Source of the DNA: Candidatus Zixiibacteriota bacterium
Lineage (GTDB): Bacteria > Zixibacteria > MSB-5A5 > GN15 > FEB-12
Assembly (NCBI GenBank): GCA_035380245.1
Contig: DAOSXA010000001.1
Coordinates: 936,716-1,000,715, forward strand
Direction of reading: 5' to 3'
Length of the DNA: 64,000 nucleotides
A program made the position numbers and the translations under genes. Shown in pieces: positions 43,163 through 52,512 of this stretch; positions within the stretch are counted from its first letter, which is position 1, and the number at the start of each line of letters is the position of its first letter. The notes under the pieces were generated by a model. That model saw only the letters and a program-made list of their open reading frames with translations, was not told where the DNA came from and did not search any database.

Positions 43163-44191
43163 TTAGAGCTGCTCCCATTGGAAGGTATAATGCCCCGAGA
43201 CCGGCGTACCGGAAACGTTGGTGTAGTAGCTCAAGATCTCAATCTTGTAAACTGCGCCGGCGGTTTTAACCAGGTATACATGTCCCTTTGAGGTAAGGCG
43301 ATGAGTGTTGCCGTCGTAGTTGTACCAGTCGGTCAGCGCCGAACTCGGAATATCGGGAAACATCGGAGCCGAAGACGGCTGCGACATGAAACCTTCAATG
43401 TCGGTAGGATCGTCCAACTCACCCCAGGCCAGGAAAGCTGCGCAATCGCCGGGGCCGTTCGGGCCGCTGTTCTGCATCAGGTCGTAGCTGTGGAAGGCGA
43501 TATCCCAGTCGGTCGAAGTGGAGGGATCAGCCGGGGTTACGACTCCGCCGCTGGAGAAATCGAAATAGCCGGTGCCGGAACCGATCGGGATCGAAGCCGT
43601 CTGGATAGGGCCGTCCAGGTTAGTGCTGAGAGCGACGGATTGATAGAAATAACTTATCCAGACTGTGCCCATATCGGGCGGCATGCCGGGATCGACAATT
43701 GAATCAACCCGGAACTTCAAATAATTGTCCTCTTCGGCGTCGATCATGGAATAGACGTATTTGTTGGCCGCCAGAGAATGAGTGATCGGATTATAGGTGT
43801 ACCATTCGTCGATGAAATAGTCGATAGCATCCTCGACCCATTCGGCACCGGCGGTATCGGCAATAGTCACATCATCGTAGGTTACTTCGCCGAGATCGAC
43901 TCCGAGGGCGTCGCCGCCGTTGGTGGTGGAACTGCCGCCGTTCAGCTTGATTACCTCGCGGCGAAAGGCAATATCCCAGCCTGTCGCTGCCGGTTTGGCG
44001 AGCGCGACGGTATCGCCCGAAGTGAACGAGAAATAGGCGAAATTACTGTAGGATGAGGCATCGACCGTAAACGACTCGGTTTGTTGTGAACTGTTATCCG
44101 GGCTGACCGGATTGTCGTCGTCGTCATCGGAGCAACCCACCCACAAGAGAAGGGTGAACATCAACAGAAAGGTCGTCAGTACGCGTGTCAT
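43163..44191 (-). CDS. HmuY-family heme-binding lipoprotein with two tandem HmuY domains
   Basis: The 342-residue lipoprotein (LLWVGC, Cys20) has two HmuY units. Each shows the family core TGWDIAF/STDWDIAFHS and a later T-H-x-L/R-x-x-x-K-Y/V-Y strand (HSLAANKYVYS and HRLTSKGHVYLV). HmuY proteins capture heme at the surface and hand it to a TonB receptor; one domain is usual. The AAGGAG site precedes the ATG. The TonB receptor gene is directly upstream in the same operon (28 bp), which supports a heme- or metal-uptake role. Confidence 0.85.
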   Translation of the reverse strand: MTRVLTTFLLMFTLLLWVGCSDDDDDNPVSPDNSSQQTESFTVDASSYSNFAYFSFTSGDTVALAKPAATGWDIAFRREVIKLNGGSSTTNGGDALGVDLGEVTYDDVTIADTAGAEWVEDAIDYFIDEWYTYNPITHSLAANKYVYSMIDAEEDNYLKFRVDSIVDPGMPPDMGTVWISYFYQSVALSTNLDGPIQTASIPIGSGTGYFDFSSGGVVTPADPSTSTDWDIAFHSYDLMQNSGPNGPGDCAAFLAWGELDDPTDIEGFMSQPSSAPMFPDIPSSALTDWYNYDGNTHRLTSKGHVYLVKTAGAVYKIEILSYYTNVSGTPVSGHYTFQWEQL

Positions 44192-44219
44192 TTAAATATC
44201 TCCTTAACTATTCTTATTC

Positions 44220-46430
44220 TCAATTATTGCCGAAGTCGTATTTGAAGCCGACAAACAGCTCCCGTCCCGGCCAATAGCCGTATTCGTATTCAGTTTCATC
44301 GAGGATATTTTCAACGCGGGCGAACAGCTCGAGGCCCTCGCCGAACCGTCGATAAACGTTTGCGTTCAGGCGGGTTCGCGCCGGAGCGTATTCGTCCGGA
44401 TCGCCTTCGTTGCCGCCCGTATTGGAGCGGGCGTTCCAGAGCTTGGAAGAATGATGGTCGCCCCAGAACGAGGCCCCGATCCCGGTTCGTTTGTTGAAGC
44501 CGGAAACGTTGAACTTGAACGTGTGCGCCGGACGGTTGATCAACTCGCGATGGTTCACCATATCCCGCGTATGCAGGTAATCGTACGAGAATGAAAATTC
44601 GAGTCCGTCGGTCAGGCGAATGCGTGATTCCCATTCGATCCCCTGGGTGACGGCCGCTTCGACGTTTTGGTAGATGTATACCCCTCGGTCATACTCCGGC
44701 GTAAAGCCGATCAGTTGGAACTCGATCAGGTCTTTCAGATCGTTATAGAAATAGGTAATGCGGTGAAGACCGATCGTGCCGTAGGAAAACTCGGCCGAAA
44801 TCGAGGAGTTGATCGAAGTTTCCTGGCGCAACGGCTGGTAATTGCCGCCGCCGAAATCCAGTTCTTCGGGCAACGGTACCAGTCCGCCGTAAACCACGTA
44901 ACCGGCAGCGAGATGATCGAACACGTAATACTGCTGTTTGATCGAGGGAGCCCGGAAACCGCGCCCCACGAAACCGCGCAGCTTGAATTGATCCGAGGCT
45001 TGATACATGATGTTGATCGATGGATTGACATGGCCGCCGTATGAGCTGTGATGTTCGTAGCGAATGCCGGGAAGGACCGTCAGACGGCGGAACGGCGTGT
45101 GTTCGTATTGTATATAAGCGGCCCAAGTCTGATCGGCTTTGGTGTCGTCTACCAGCGACGGCGACCGTAAATCCTGGTAGTTGTAGTTGATACCGTAGGT
45201 GGCGACATGTCCCTGACCGAGAGTATAATTTGAGGTGTAAGAAGCCTCCCAGAAGAGATCCTCGGTGTGCGAGGTATCTACCCAGTATTGCTCGTAATAC
45301 TTATCGAAATCGTGATCGTAATAAGTGCCGAAGAGGCGCATGTTCATCGAATAATTATCTCCCGAGAGATAATTGAAGGCAACCGATCCCTCGTAACGCT
45401 TGTTGATCTCGACATCGTCGTAGCTGTATTTGTTTAACTCGTCGATCTCTTCGTATTCGATCCAGTCCTTGCGCTCGCGCATGAAACGAGCAGCGGCGGT
45501 CATACTCCATTTGGGTGAGAATACTTTACGGGCCTGACTGTTCAGATTGAACCGCGTGGTCTTTTCGACGCCGTTGGTGTGCGGCGTGCTCGGTTCGAGA
45601 TCGAAACCGTCGGTATGGTAGAGCTTGGCATCGACCGATAAACCGAAATCATCGCTACCGTGTTCGAAAGCGATTGACGGATTATAACCCTTGTGGGTTC
45701 CGAAATCACCGTACAGGTTGAGATTCGTGCGTGCCAGTTGTGGCTTGCGAGTGATAATGTTGACTACTCCCCCCATGGCGTCGGAGCCGTAGAGAGTTGA
45801 GCCGGTTCCTTTGACAACCTCGATCTTCTCGACGTTGGTCAACGAGTACTGACCGAGATCGAGCGAGCCGTTGACCCGCCCCACCACGCGTTCACCGTCG
45901 ATCAGCACCAGCACCCGTTCCCCCTCGATGCCGCGAATGGTGGCGCCCTGCCCCGAGAGATCCTCGTTGATCTGGATTCCTATCGCCGAGGTTAACGCCT
46001 CGTCGATCGACCTGGCCCCGGATCGCTCGAAATCATGACGGCCGATAACTTCCGTTTGTACCGGCACTTCCTTTAACAGGTGCGGCGAGCGGGTGCCGGT
46101 CACCACGACATCGTTGATGACCCAGGGGGCCGGAGTAAGTTCGACGTCGAGTGTGACGAGGGCAGCCACCGTTACGCTGAGCGTGTCGGAGTGATCGTAA
46201 TTGATATGCGAAACCACCACATGGTAGTCGCCGGGATCGAGTTTGTCGATGATATAGACGCCGCGATGATCGGTCGGAACAGTGCGACTGGTTTCGATAA
46301 CGGTCACGTTGGCGTCCTCGATCGGGGTGCCGGTGCGTTCGTTCAGGACGCGCCCGGTAAGTTCGGCCGAACTTACCCGCGTGGACAGGATCAAAATAAA
46401 TGATAATATGTAGAAGGCTATAATTCTCAT
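44220..46430 (-). CDS. TonB-dependent outer-membrane receptor
   Basis: The 736-residue protein has a signal peptide and a CarboxypepD-like domain (about 25-100; GTPIEDANVTV, GDYHVVVSHINY). The plug (about 110-220) has RSIDEALTSAIGIQI, TIRGIEGERVLVLIDGE and YGSDAMGGVVNIIT, and a 22-stranded barrel follows, ending YDFGNN. No separate TonB box is obvious. With the adjacent double-HmuY lipoprotein it forms a likely heme uptake pair; the ligand is inferred from that partner only. Confidence 0.9.
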   Translation of the reverse strand: MRIIAFYILSFILILSTRVSSAELTGRVLNERTGTPIEDANVTVIETSRTVPTDHRGVYIIDKLDPGDYHVVVSHINYDHSDTLSVTVAALVTLDVELTPAPWVINDVVVTGTRSPHLLKEVPVQTEVIGRHDFERSGARSIDEALTSAIGIQINEDLSGQGATIRGIEGERVLVLIDGERVVGRVNGSLDLGQYSLTNVEKIEVVKGTGSTLYGSDAMGGVVNIITRKPQLARTNLNLYGDFGTHKGYNPSIAFEHGSDDFGLSVDAKLYHTDGFDLEPSTPHTNGVEKTTRFNLNSQARKVFSPKWSMTAAARFMRERKDWIEYEEIDELNKYSYDDVEINKRYEGSVAFNYLSGDNYSMNMRLFGTYYDHDFDKYYEQYWVDTSHTEDLFWEASYTSNYTLGQGHVATYGINYNYQDLRSPSLVDDTKADQTWAAYIQYEHTPFRRLTVLPGIRYEHHSSYGGHVNPSINIMYQASDQFKLRGFVGRGFRAPSIKQQYYVFDHLAAGYVVYGGLVPLPEELDFGGGNYQPLRQETSINSSISAEFSYGTIGLHRITYFYNDLKDLIEFQLIGFTPEYDRGVYIYQNVEAAVTQGIEWESRIRLTDGLEFSFSYDYLHTRDMVNHRELINRPAHTFKFNVSGFNKRTGIGASFWGDHHSSKLWNARSNTGGNEGDPDEYAPARTRLNANVYRRFGEGLELFARVENILDETEYEYGYWPGRELFVGFKYDFGNN

Positions 46431-46631
46431 GTTCGTTTCCCAGCCTCAGTTAGCGGCCCTAAAGTAGCCTTCTTATGTCTTCAATTGTCACTTGAATGTC
46501 ATTTGTTGTAAAAAAAGCAGGTTTTCGAAAGCCCGGGGGAGGTTAAGGCTGTCTGCAGCAATGAGTCAGGGGAGACGGGCGCATTTCATACCGGTCTCCC
46601 CTCAGTCACAAGAACTATAAAGATCTGATAA

Positions 46632-46690
46632 TCAGAAATTGTAAGCGAAACCCATTATCATGCGTGGACCGAAATCCCGGGCGGGAGTTT
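46632..46690 (-). pseudogene. Relic of an outer-membrane barrel C-terminus
   Basis: Immediately after the permease stop, 18 open codons end ARDFGPRMIMGFAYNF and a stop. This is the typical last strand of a barrel (alternating pattern and terminal Phe). No upstream part remains. It is likely what is left of a barrel gene removed by deletion. Confidence 0.4.
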
Positions 46691-48022
46691 TCAACTCTGA
46701 GCTTCCGGTTCCGGTGGTTTGCGCGCCGGTTTGTGAACGAATCGGAGGGCGCCGCGTTTGAAGCGACGATAAAGCCATTCAACCAGCCAGGATAGTCCAA
46801 GCATGATCGCCAGGGTAAACAGCTCCGCCGGTTTGGTTCGATAAGTCTGCCAGAGCAGTACGAGTAAAGCTCCCAGGCAGGAGACCACACCTGATATCGG
46901 AACCAAAAGGTTGCTGCCGGTGTCCTTGCGGAGTTTCAGATTGGCAGCGTTGACCGCGGCGAAGATCAACAGGAATCCGGCGCTGCCCATGGTTGAAATG
47001 CTGGAGACATCGAACAAGTTGGCTACCAGAAGAGTTGCCGCCGCCGTGATCAAGAGTCCTTCGGCCGGTCGATTCCATACTTTCTTTTCGAGCACTTCCG
47101 GCAGTTCACCTTCTTTGGCGATGATGTAGCTCAATCGCGCCGCTCCGTAGAAAGTGGCGTTCATGGCCGAGCTGGTCGAAAGCAATGCGGCGCAGGCGAT
47201 CAGGATAAAGCCGGCTTTGCCCAGAGTCGGTTCGGCGGCCACGGCCAAAGCATAGTCCTGGGCTGCGACGATTTTGTCCACCGAAAGAGTCCCGGTGGCA
47301 ACTGCCGCTATGAGAATGTAAAGAAAAATGACGAACAGCACCGAGAACATGAACGCTCGCGGTAAAAGACGATGTGGATTTTTCACATCGTCGGCGGTGT
47401 TGGCAATCAGTTCGAAGCCTTCATAAGCTAAAAAGATAATCATGCCGCCGGCGATAATTTGTACCGGCGGCGCCCAGGCCGATGGGCTTATCTGCGCCAC
47501 TTGTACCTGTGAGATACCGACCGCGATGAAAAACAGCAGGATGGTGATCTTAATGCCGACGATCCAGGTCTCGGCTTTTCCGATCACTTCCGCGCTCATC
47601 AGATTCAGACCGCTGATCAGCACCACGCCTGCCACGATCAGGATATGTTTTACCAATACGTGCGAGGACTGCGAGGCAAACGCCGCTCCGTAGCTGCCGA
47701 AAGCCGAAGCGTAGAGCGAGAGCATGACAATGTAGGAGAGCCAGAGAAGGATATTCATGGCGCCGACGGGGATAGTCGGACCGAACGCTCGATCCAGAAA
47801 CGTTACCGTCCCGCCCTGACTGGGGAAAGTGACCGACAGACGACTGTAAGAATAAGCTGTCAGGAGAGCCACGATGCCGCCGAGGGCAAACGCGATCGGT
47901 GCGCCGCCGTGAGCAAGTTGTACGGACAGTCCGAGAACGGCGAAAATACCACCGCCGACCATTCCGCCGATACCGATAGCTGCTGCGCCCCAGAAACCTA
48001 TCTGTTTCTTATCCTTGTTCAT
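46691..48022 (-). CDS. APC-superfamily amino-acid or amine permease
   Basis: The 443-residue inner-membrane protein has about 12 membrane helices. The first contains GIGGMVGGGIFAVLG, the unwound substrate site of APC transporters. It moves an amino acid or polyamine by proton or sodium coupling; the substrate is unknown. It ends the long minus-strand run of ligase, decarboxylase and peptidase genes, 109 bp after the DppA-like gene, with a strong GGAGGTAC site. A role in uptake of precursor or export of product is an inference. Confidence 0.9.
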   Translation of the reverse strand: MNKDKKQIGFWGAAAIGIGGMVGGGIFAVLGLSVQLAHGGAPIAFALGGIVALLTAYSYSRLSVTFPSQGGTVTFLDRAFGPTIPVGAMNILLWLSYIVMLSLYASAFGSYGAAFASQSSHVLVKHILIVAGVVLISGLNLMSAEVIGKAETWIVGIKITILLFFIAVGISQVQVAQISPSAWAPPVQIIAGGMIIFLAYEGFELIANTADDVKNPHRLLPRAFMFSVLFVIFLYILIAAVATGTLSVDKIVAAQDYALAVAAEPTLGKAGFILIACAALLSTSSAMNATFYGAARLSYIIAKEGELPEVLEKKVWNRPAEGLLITAAATLLVANLFDVSSISTMGSAGFLLIFAAVNAANLKLRKDTGSNLLVPISGVVSCLGALLVLLWQTYRTKPAELFTLAIMLGLSWLVEWLYRRFKRGALRFVHKPARKPPEPEAQS

Positions 48023-48131
48023 GTACCTCCAATGGTCCGGTTTGCTTTATGCAGCATAAGTCCGGTAAGGCAGGCACACAAGTATGAAGCGTGTGTTTGT
48101 TGAGCGACGCTCCAGGAAAAAACGGTTTTCT

Positions 48132-49283
48132 CTATCGTGATCCGAAATAGAGTTGTTCACCGGAGTCGGTTTCCGTCTCGGGGTCTGTCCCGGATTGGTC
48201 CGGCGGTTCCTGAACTCCTTTGCGCCAGGCCTCGAAGACGCCGTCTTTGAAGGCCGTGAACGATTCCTGTCCCTGAGCAAACAGGATTCCGGCGGCGATA
48301 TCGTACAGCCCGTATTGGGCGACGGTCATCAGACCGCGCATACCGTCGTAGGCGGCTTGGAAATCCTCGGCAACGAACGTCACCGACTGATCCCGATAGT
48401 CGACTCCCGGCACATTGGCCAACAGCGATAGATCGGCCGGGGGTTTTACCTGCAGGGTGGCCGTGATCGGTTCGGTCAGACGGACAGCCTTAGCCTTTTG
48501 CCGGTTACGTACGGCACGCTCCGCGGCTTCTTTCATCCGTGCGTGAACCTCTTCGACCGGGTAGAGCAGAGCATCGTCGATACCGTGAGCTTCCTTGACC
48601 GTTACGTATTCAAGCCAGTCCATCCAGTTTAGTTGTTCGGCGAGTTTGTCATCGCCGGAGACGAAAATCAGCGGGATACCTTTGCGTCCCCATGAATAAG
48701 CTACGATCTCCGATTCGTTCACCGGCATGCCGTTGAGAATCCAATTGGTCCCGAGATTAACGGTGTGTTCGGCGAAACCGCCGCCGCCGGTGCGGGAGTG
48801 CATCGCTACCGCGACCACGGCGTCATAGCTGTTTTCATCCAGCAAATCGACGTAAGGGTGAAACTTCTCCTTCTTGAAGAGCATCTGTGCCCGCGAATCC
48901 ATCTTGTCGAGCAGGATATCCGGTTCCGGATTGAAGCTGCCGTGTCCGTCGACAACGAAAATCGAGTCTGCTCCACCGGTGACGAGACCGTCGATAACCG
49001 CGTTGACGTCGGTGGTCAGCAACTCGCGCGCGTCAAAATACTCCGGGCGCGGGAAGTCGATCGAGGTCAGGATATTCTGACCGGCAACACCTTCCATATC
49101 ATAAATCAGTAGAATCTTGACGAGATTGTCGGTGTCGGCCGAAACCGTGCAGGTTTGTTTCAGCGGCTGCCCGGACTGATTGTCGGCGCCGGAGCAACCA
49201 ACGACAAGAATCAGGCCAAGACCGATTACCAGCAATCGCAGGAGCTGTTTGTATTCTCTCAAAATAAACCTCGCAATCAACAA
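48132..49283 (-). CDS. Lipoprotein D-aminopeptidase, M55/DppA-like
   Basis: The 383-residue protein has a lipoprotein signal (LILVVGC, Cys30) and a DppA fold. Candidate zinc residues are D62-x-E64 (YDMEGVAG), H114 (VDGHGS), H162 and E190 (GMPVNESE). M55 enzymes cleave D-amino-acid peptides or related amides. Here the enzyme is anchored in the envelope, unusual for the cytoplasmic archetype. The TTG start lacks a clear ribosome site. It sits between the GNAT-C39 gene and the APC permease, consistent with processing a peptide product or peptidoglycan fragment outside the cell. Confidence 0.85.
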   Translation of the reverse strand: MLIARFILREYKQLLRLLVIGLGLILVVGCSGADNQSGQPLKQTCTVSADTDNLVKILLIYDMEGVAGQNILTSIDFPRPEYFDARELLTTDVNAVIDGLVTGGADSIFVVDGHGSFNPEPDILLDKMDSRAQMLFKKEKFHPYVDLLDENSYDAVVAVAMHSRTGGGGFAEHTVNLGTNWILNGMPVNESEIVAYSWGRKGIPLIFVSGDDKLAEQLNWMDWLEYVTVKEAHGIDDALLYPVEEVHARMKEAAERAVRNRQKAKAVRLTEPITATLQVKPPADLSLLANVPGVDYRDQSVTFVAEDFQAAYDGMRGLMTVAQYGLYDIAAGILFAQGQESFTAFKDGVFEAWRKGVQEPPDQSGTDPETETDSGEQLYFGSR

Positions 49284-49358
49284 TACGAAGAATCGCTTCT
49301 GATTGATTTACGAGGCCGTGAGAGGATAGTTGCTCAAGTTGTCCCTGATCGGACTTGA

Positions 49359-50495
49359 TTAGCGGGGGGTCGGTTTGGCCTGCGGTCGCGATGATTGAGC
49401 CAGGGTCAGCAAACAGCGATATACCTCTTTGCCGTACCGACTCATCTTCAGGAATTCATCCTTGTCGATTTTGATATTTCGAGCCCGAGCCCGGTTCTTG
49501 CGATAGGACGCGATATCCGGATCATGGATATAGATATTCCGTTCGTCATGGCCGGTAACGATTACCCAATGCGGCACGCGGTCGCCGGTGAGACGATAGG
49601 TGCTGATCATAACGATCGGCAGGTAGCCTCGATGCAGGGCGGAAATGATCTCTTCGATCCCGTACTGATAAACCGATATCGCCAGTCCCGCGTTGCGTGC
49701 GCGCCGTTTCATGTCGCGATGCACGATCCGCATGACCTCACGTTTTTGCTGGGTACGAACGGATTTGAGCATAGGCGTCGTGTCCATCGACATAACGATA
49801 CGACCTCTCAGGCCGCGATTGAATGCCGCCAGCGATAGACCGTACCCGTCCGTTCCTCCGAATCCCGAAGCCATGAATATCAAAGTCGCTTCTTTCCAGA
49901 GCTGCATCTCCAGCGCTCGCGTCAGTTCCAGCCTGGGATTGAAATACTTGAGAGTCATCATCAGGCAAGCCGGACCGCAGGTGAAATCCAGCGTTTGGGC
50001 ATAATAGGGTACATCGAGACGCAGGCTGAGCGGTTTGCCGGGAGCGAGGGATCGAGCCATTTTGAGACCGGTCATGCCGTCCGAATAGTAATCGGGCATG
50101 GCTCGTTCAATCGTGTAGCCGTGTTTCTCGTAAAAGCGAATTCCGGTCGTATTGTCCTCGCGGACTTCGAGGGAGATGCGGTCGCACCCGCGTAAAACCG
50201 CCTCACGTTCGCATGCTTTCAGCAGTTTCGATCCCAATCCGCGACTTTGTATGGTCGGATCGATGGCGATGTTGTACAATCGCGCCAGGCGAAGGTTGTT
50301 GCGCCAGAGCATGATTGCGGCGCCGGCCGGTTGTCCCGAAAGTTCCAGGAGGAAAGTTGTCGCCCGCGATCGGGTCAGCAAGTACTCCATCTGATCGTGT
50401 GTAAAGCGATCTTTACTGAAAGCGGCTTCCTCGAGCCGGAGCAGAAACGGCAGGTCGTGTTCGGAAGCCTGGCGAATTTTAATGTGTGGACTCAT
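49359..50495 (-). CDS. GNAT acetyltransferase - C39-like peptidase fusion
   Basis: The 378-residue protein is a two-domain fusion. A GNAT acetyltransferase (about 1-150) has the acetyl-CoA loop QSRGLG (83-88). A C39-like cysteine peptidase (about 160-365) has Cys173 (DFTCGPAC), His309 (PHW) and Asp325 (IHDPD). Such fusions occur next to RimK-type ligases and are thought to modify or release ligated peptides (comparative-genomics knowledge of amidoligase systems). It overlaps the RimK gene by 17 bp, so expression is coupled. Confidence 0.9.
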   Translation of the reverse strand: MSPHIKIRQASEHDLPFLLRLEEAAFSKDRFTHDQMEYLLTRSRATTFLLELSGQPAGAAIMLWRNNLRLARLYNIAIDPTIQSRGLGSKLLKACEREAVLRGCDRISLEVREDNTTGIRFYEKHGYTIERAMPDYYSDGMTGLKMARSLAPGKPLSLRLDVPYYAQTLDFTCGPACLMMTLKYFNPRLELTRALEMQLWKEATLIFMASGFGGTDGYGLSLAAFNRGLRGRIVMSMDTTPMLKSVRTQQKREVMRIVHRDMKRRARNAGLAISVYQYGIEEIISALHRGYLPIVMISTYRLTGDRVPHWVIVTGHDERNIYIHDPDIASYRKNRARARNIKIDKDEFLKMSRYGKEVYRCLLTLAQSSRPQAKPTPR

Positions 50496-51381
50496 GGTGT
50501 CCTCGCTCGTCGAGGAGGAAATGAATCAGGTGCTCGTACAGGTCGCCGTTCATCACATCCTCATCACCGGCGTTGATGGTAGGATTGTCGTTCACCTCGA
50601 TTACAACGAAACGATCATCGAATTGCTTCAAGTCAACGCCGTAGAGACCGTCGCCTACAGCTCGAGCCGCTTCCCTGGCGGTTCGGATTAGCTCATTCGG
50701 TGCGGCGTTGATCGGAACAGCCTTAACCGGGCCGTATACCGTGCGGCCCTCGGCCGTATAGCTGAGAATCTTCCAGCGTTTTTTCGGGATCGTGTATTGA
50801 CAGATATAAAGCGGTTCTCCTCCGAGAAGACCCACCCTCCAGTCGAACGATGAAGGCATATACTCCTGCGCTACGATGCGATGAGCGCGGCGGGCGAAAC
50901 GTTTCGCGACCGCAACCAGTTCGGCGGGTGTGGCTGCTTTCTCCACGTACATCGAGAAGCTGCTGTTGGGTGCCTTGAGTACCACGGGAACACCCAGTTC
51001 CTCGAGCACTTTTTTCGCGGTTTCCGTGTCGATATCTTCGCGCTCGATAAAACGAGTGGCCGGGATCGGCACTTTGCGCGCCAGCAGGTGCTGGTACATG
51101 TTGACTTTATCGCAGCAGATCCGGATCGATTCGGGATCGTCGATTACCCGAATACCGTGCATCTCCGCCAGACGCGCTGCGACATAAGCGGAGTTGAGCG
51201 GATCGGTCAGCGCCCGGATGTAGATCGCATCGTACAATGGTATTTTATACATGTCGGGACGAAAAAGAAAATCGGCCCGGTGCCCGAGCTTGCGCGCTAT
51301 CTGACTCAGACGCATCAGAGAATTCATCTCATCGGAGCTGGAGATAGTATAGCGTTCAACGTAAATTCCTAGTTGACCCAT
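50479..51381 (-). CDS. RimK-type ATP-grasp ligase
   Basis: The 300-residue ATP-grasp enzyme forms amide bonds between a carboxylate and an amine using ATP. Key parts are a RimK-like N-terminal region, the ATP loops (VPVVLKAPNSSFSMYV, 132-147), and the metal-binding end FVVIEVNDNPTINAGDED. Its natural substrate is unknown; RimK itself adds glutamate to ribosomal protein S6, but this context points elsewhere. The start lies inside the RLAN gene (13-bp overlap) behind AAGGAG. Confidence 0.85.
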   Translation of the reverse strand: MGQLGIYVERYTISSSDEMNSLMRLSQIARKLGHRADFLFRPDMYKIPLYDAIYIRALTDPLNSAYVAARLAEMHGIRVIDDPESIRICCDKVNMYQHLLARKVPIPATRFIEREDIDTETAKKVLEELGVPVVLKAPNSSFSMYVEKAATPAELVAVAKRFARRAHRIVAQEYMPSSFDWRVGLLGGEPLYICQYTIPKKRWKILSYTAEGRTVYGPVKAVPINAAPNELIRTAREAARAVGDGLYGVDLKQFDDRFVVIEVNDNPTINAGDEDVMNGDLYEHLIHFLLDERGHHESTH

Positions 51382-52019
51382 TTTACCCGCTCCTTAAGAT
51401 GGTGCATCTCGCGTGGTTTAAGATCTTCCAGATACAGCGGTGCAATGTCGCTGAGGAGAACCGATCCATCCTCGAGTTTCAGGGCTCTTACGGTCGCCAG
51501 CGGGATGGAAAATACGTTCCAGACCATCGCTGCCGCCTCTCGCAATGAAGGCGACACGGTCCAGCCGAGAATGGCTCGAAAGCGAATCACCCGAGCCTGT
51601 GGAGGAATTTCCTGACAACAGACGGCGTAAGTGTGATTGCGAGTCAACGAGCGTGAGATAGTCTTCACCCGTCCGGGCTTCATGACGACCCGGCCGCGCA
51701 GGGTGAAAGGATTGATCGGATCAACAATCGCCGGTGGCTCAAAAAAACCGTTGCTGATATAAAATTCCGGGATAGGCACGTTTGCCAGACGTGCTTTTTC
51801 CAGGAAGAGAGGGGGAACATAGGCATCGAGCATCTGACGGCAGTTGGGACGAATCGGTTTGCCGGCGTGTTCGAGATCTCGCGAGACATAATATGCTCGG
51901 CTAAGATAGTCATAGTTTCCGCCGAGGTTGATCAACTCTTCACGTTCGTCAACCCGTGCGATGTGATTGGCGCGATCCGCCTCGGCGAGAAACTCAACCG
52001 AAGATTCTGTTGGTTTCAT
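51369..52019 (-). CDS. RLAN-domain protein (RimK-like ATP-grasp N-terminal)
   Basis: The 216-residue protein corresponds to the RLAN domain that normally precedes RimK-like ligases, here encoded separately. Features are GGNYDYLSRAYYVSRDLEHAG (family pattern, about 33-53) and a strand-rich C-terminal half with ARVIRFRAILGW. It probably forms a complex with the ligase whose gene it overlaps. The role in the reaction is unknown. Confidence 0.8.
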   Translation of the reverse strand: MKPTESSVEFLAEADRANHIARVDEREELINLGGNYDYLSRAYYVSRDLEHAGKPIRPNCRQMLDAYVPPLFLEKARLANVPIPEFYISNGFFEPPAIVDPINPFTLRGRVVMKPGRVKTISRSLTRNHTYAVCCQEIPPQARVIRFRAILGWTVSPSLREAAAMVWNVFSIPLATVRALKLEDGSVLLSDIAPLYLEDLKPREMHHLKERVKWVN

Positions 52020-52068
52020 GGTGATATTTCCGGGTGACGGCTGTTACGCCGCCGGCCCCTAAGATGGT

Positions 52069-52296
52069 TTATCTCCCTGAATGCGGATCGATATCTCGTT
52101 GGCGACGTGCCGTGTCTTTGATCTTATCGCGCTCGGTGCGTCGATCGTTTTTACGATCGAAGCGACCGCCGATCTCGAACACGTGATCACAGTCCATGCA
52201 CAGATATACCTGCGTCTGATCTTCCAGCGTATCCTGTAAGAGGACATCCTTGCTGCCGCATTTCGGGCAGGTGCGACCTTTCTTTGAGCGACCCAT
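52069..52296 (-). CDS. Small zinc-ribbon protein
   Basis: The 75-residue protein has two Cys pairs, CPKC at the start and CMDC about 25 residues later, forming a TFIIS-like zinc ribbon, followed by a basic and acidic tail (RFDRKNDRRTERDK). It is likely an RNA- or DNA-associated adaptor. It lies between the decarboxylase part and the ligase part of the minus-strand cluster, 49 bp before the RLAN gene. Confidence 0.7.
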   Translation of the reverse strand: MGRSKKGRTCPKCGSKDVLLQDTLEDQTQVYLCMDCDHVFEIGGRFDRKNDRRTERDKIKDTARRQRDIDPHSGR

Positions 52297-52400
52297 GACA
52301 AATTACCCGTTTAAGATGCTATCATTAAGGTTGAATGTTACTATCGTTGCGCCCGACAATCCGAGCCTTTCAGTCATCGATTGCACTATTTTTCATAATT

Positions 52401-52475
52401 GCCGGGGAAGCAAGCTCTCCGGTTACGCCTTCAGGTATCCGGTTCCCGCGTAACGGGCAGCCTTGCGTCGCCCAC
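52401..52475 (+). repeat. Dispersed inverted-repeat element, copy G (degenerate)
   Basis: Forward copy with decayed first arm (GGGGAAGCAAGCTCTCCGG) and better second arm (ACGGGCAGCCTTGCGTCGCCC), joined by TTACGC...CGCGTAA. It splits the minus-strand cluster into two blocks and may mark the end of the first transcript. Confidence 0.5.
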
Positions 52476-52512
52476 CTTGCCGCCGATTTCAACGAGTGCG
52501 GGCTTTTCATCA

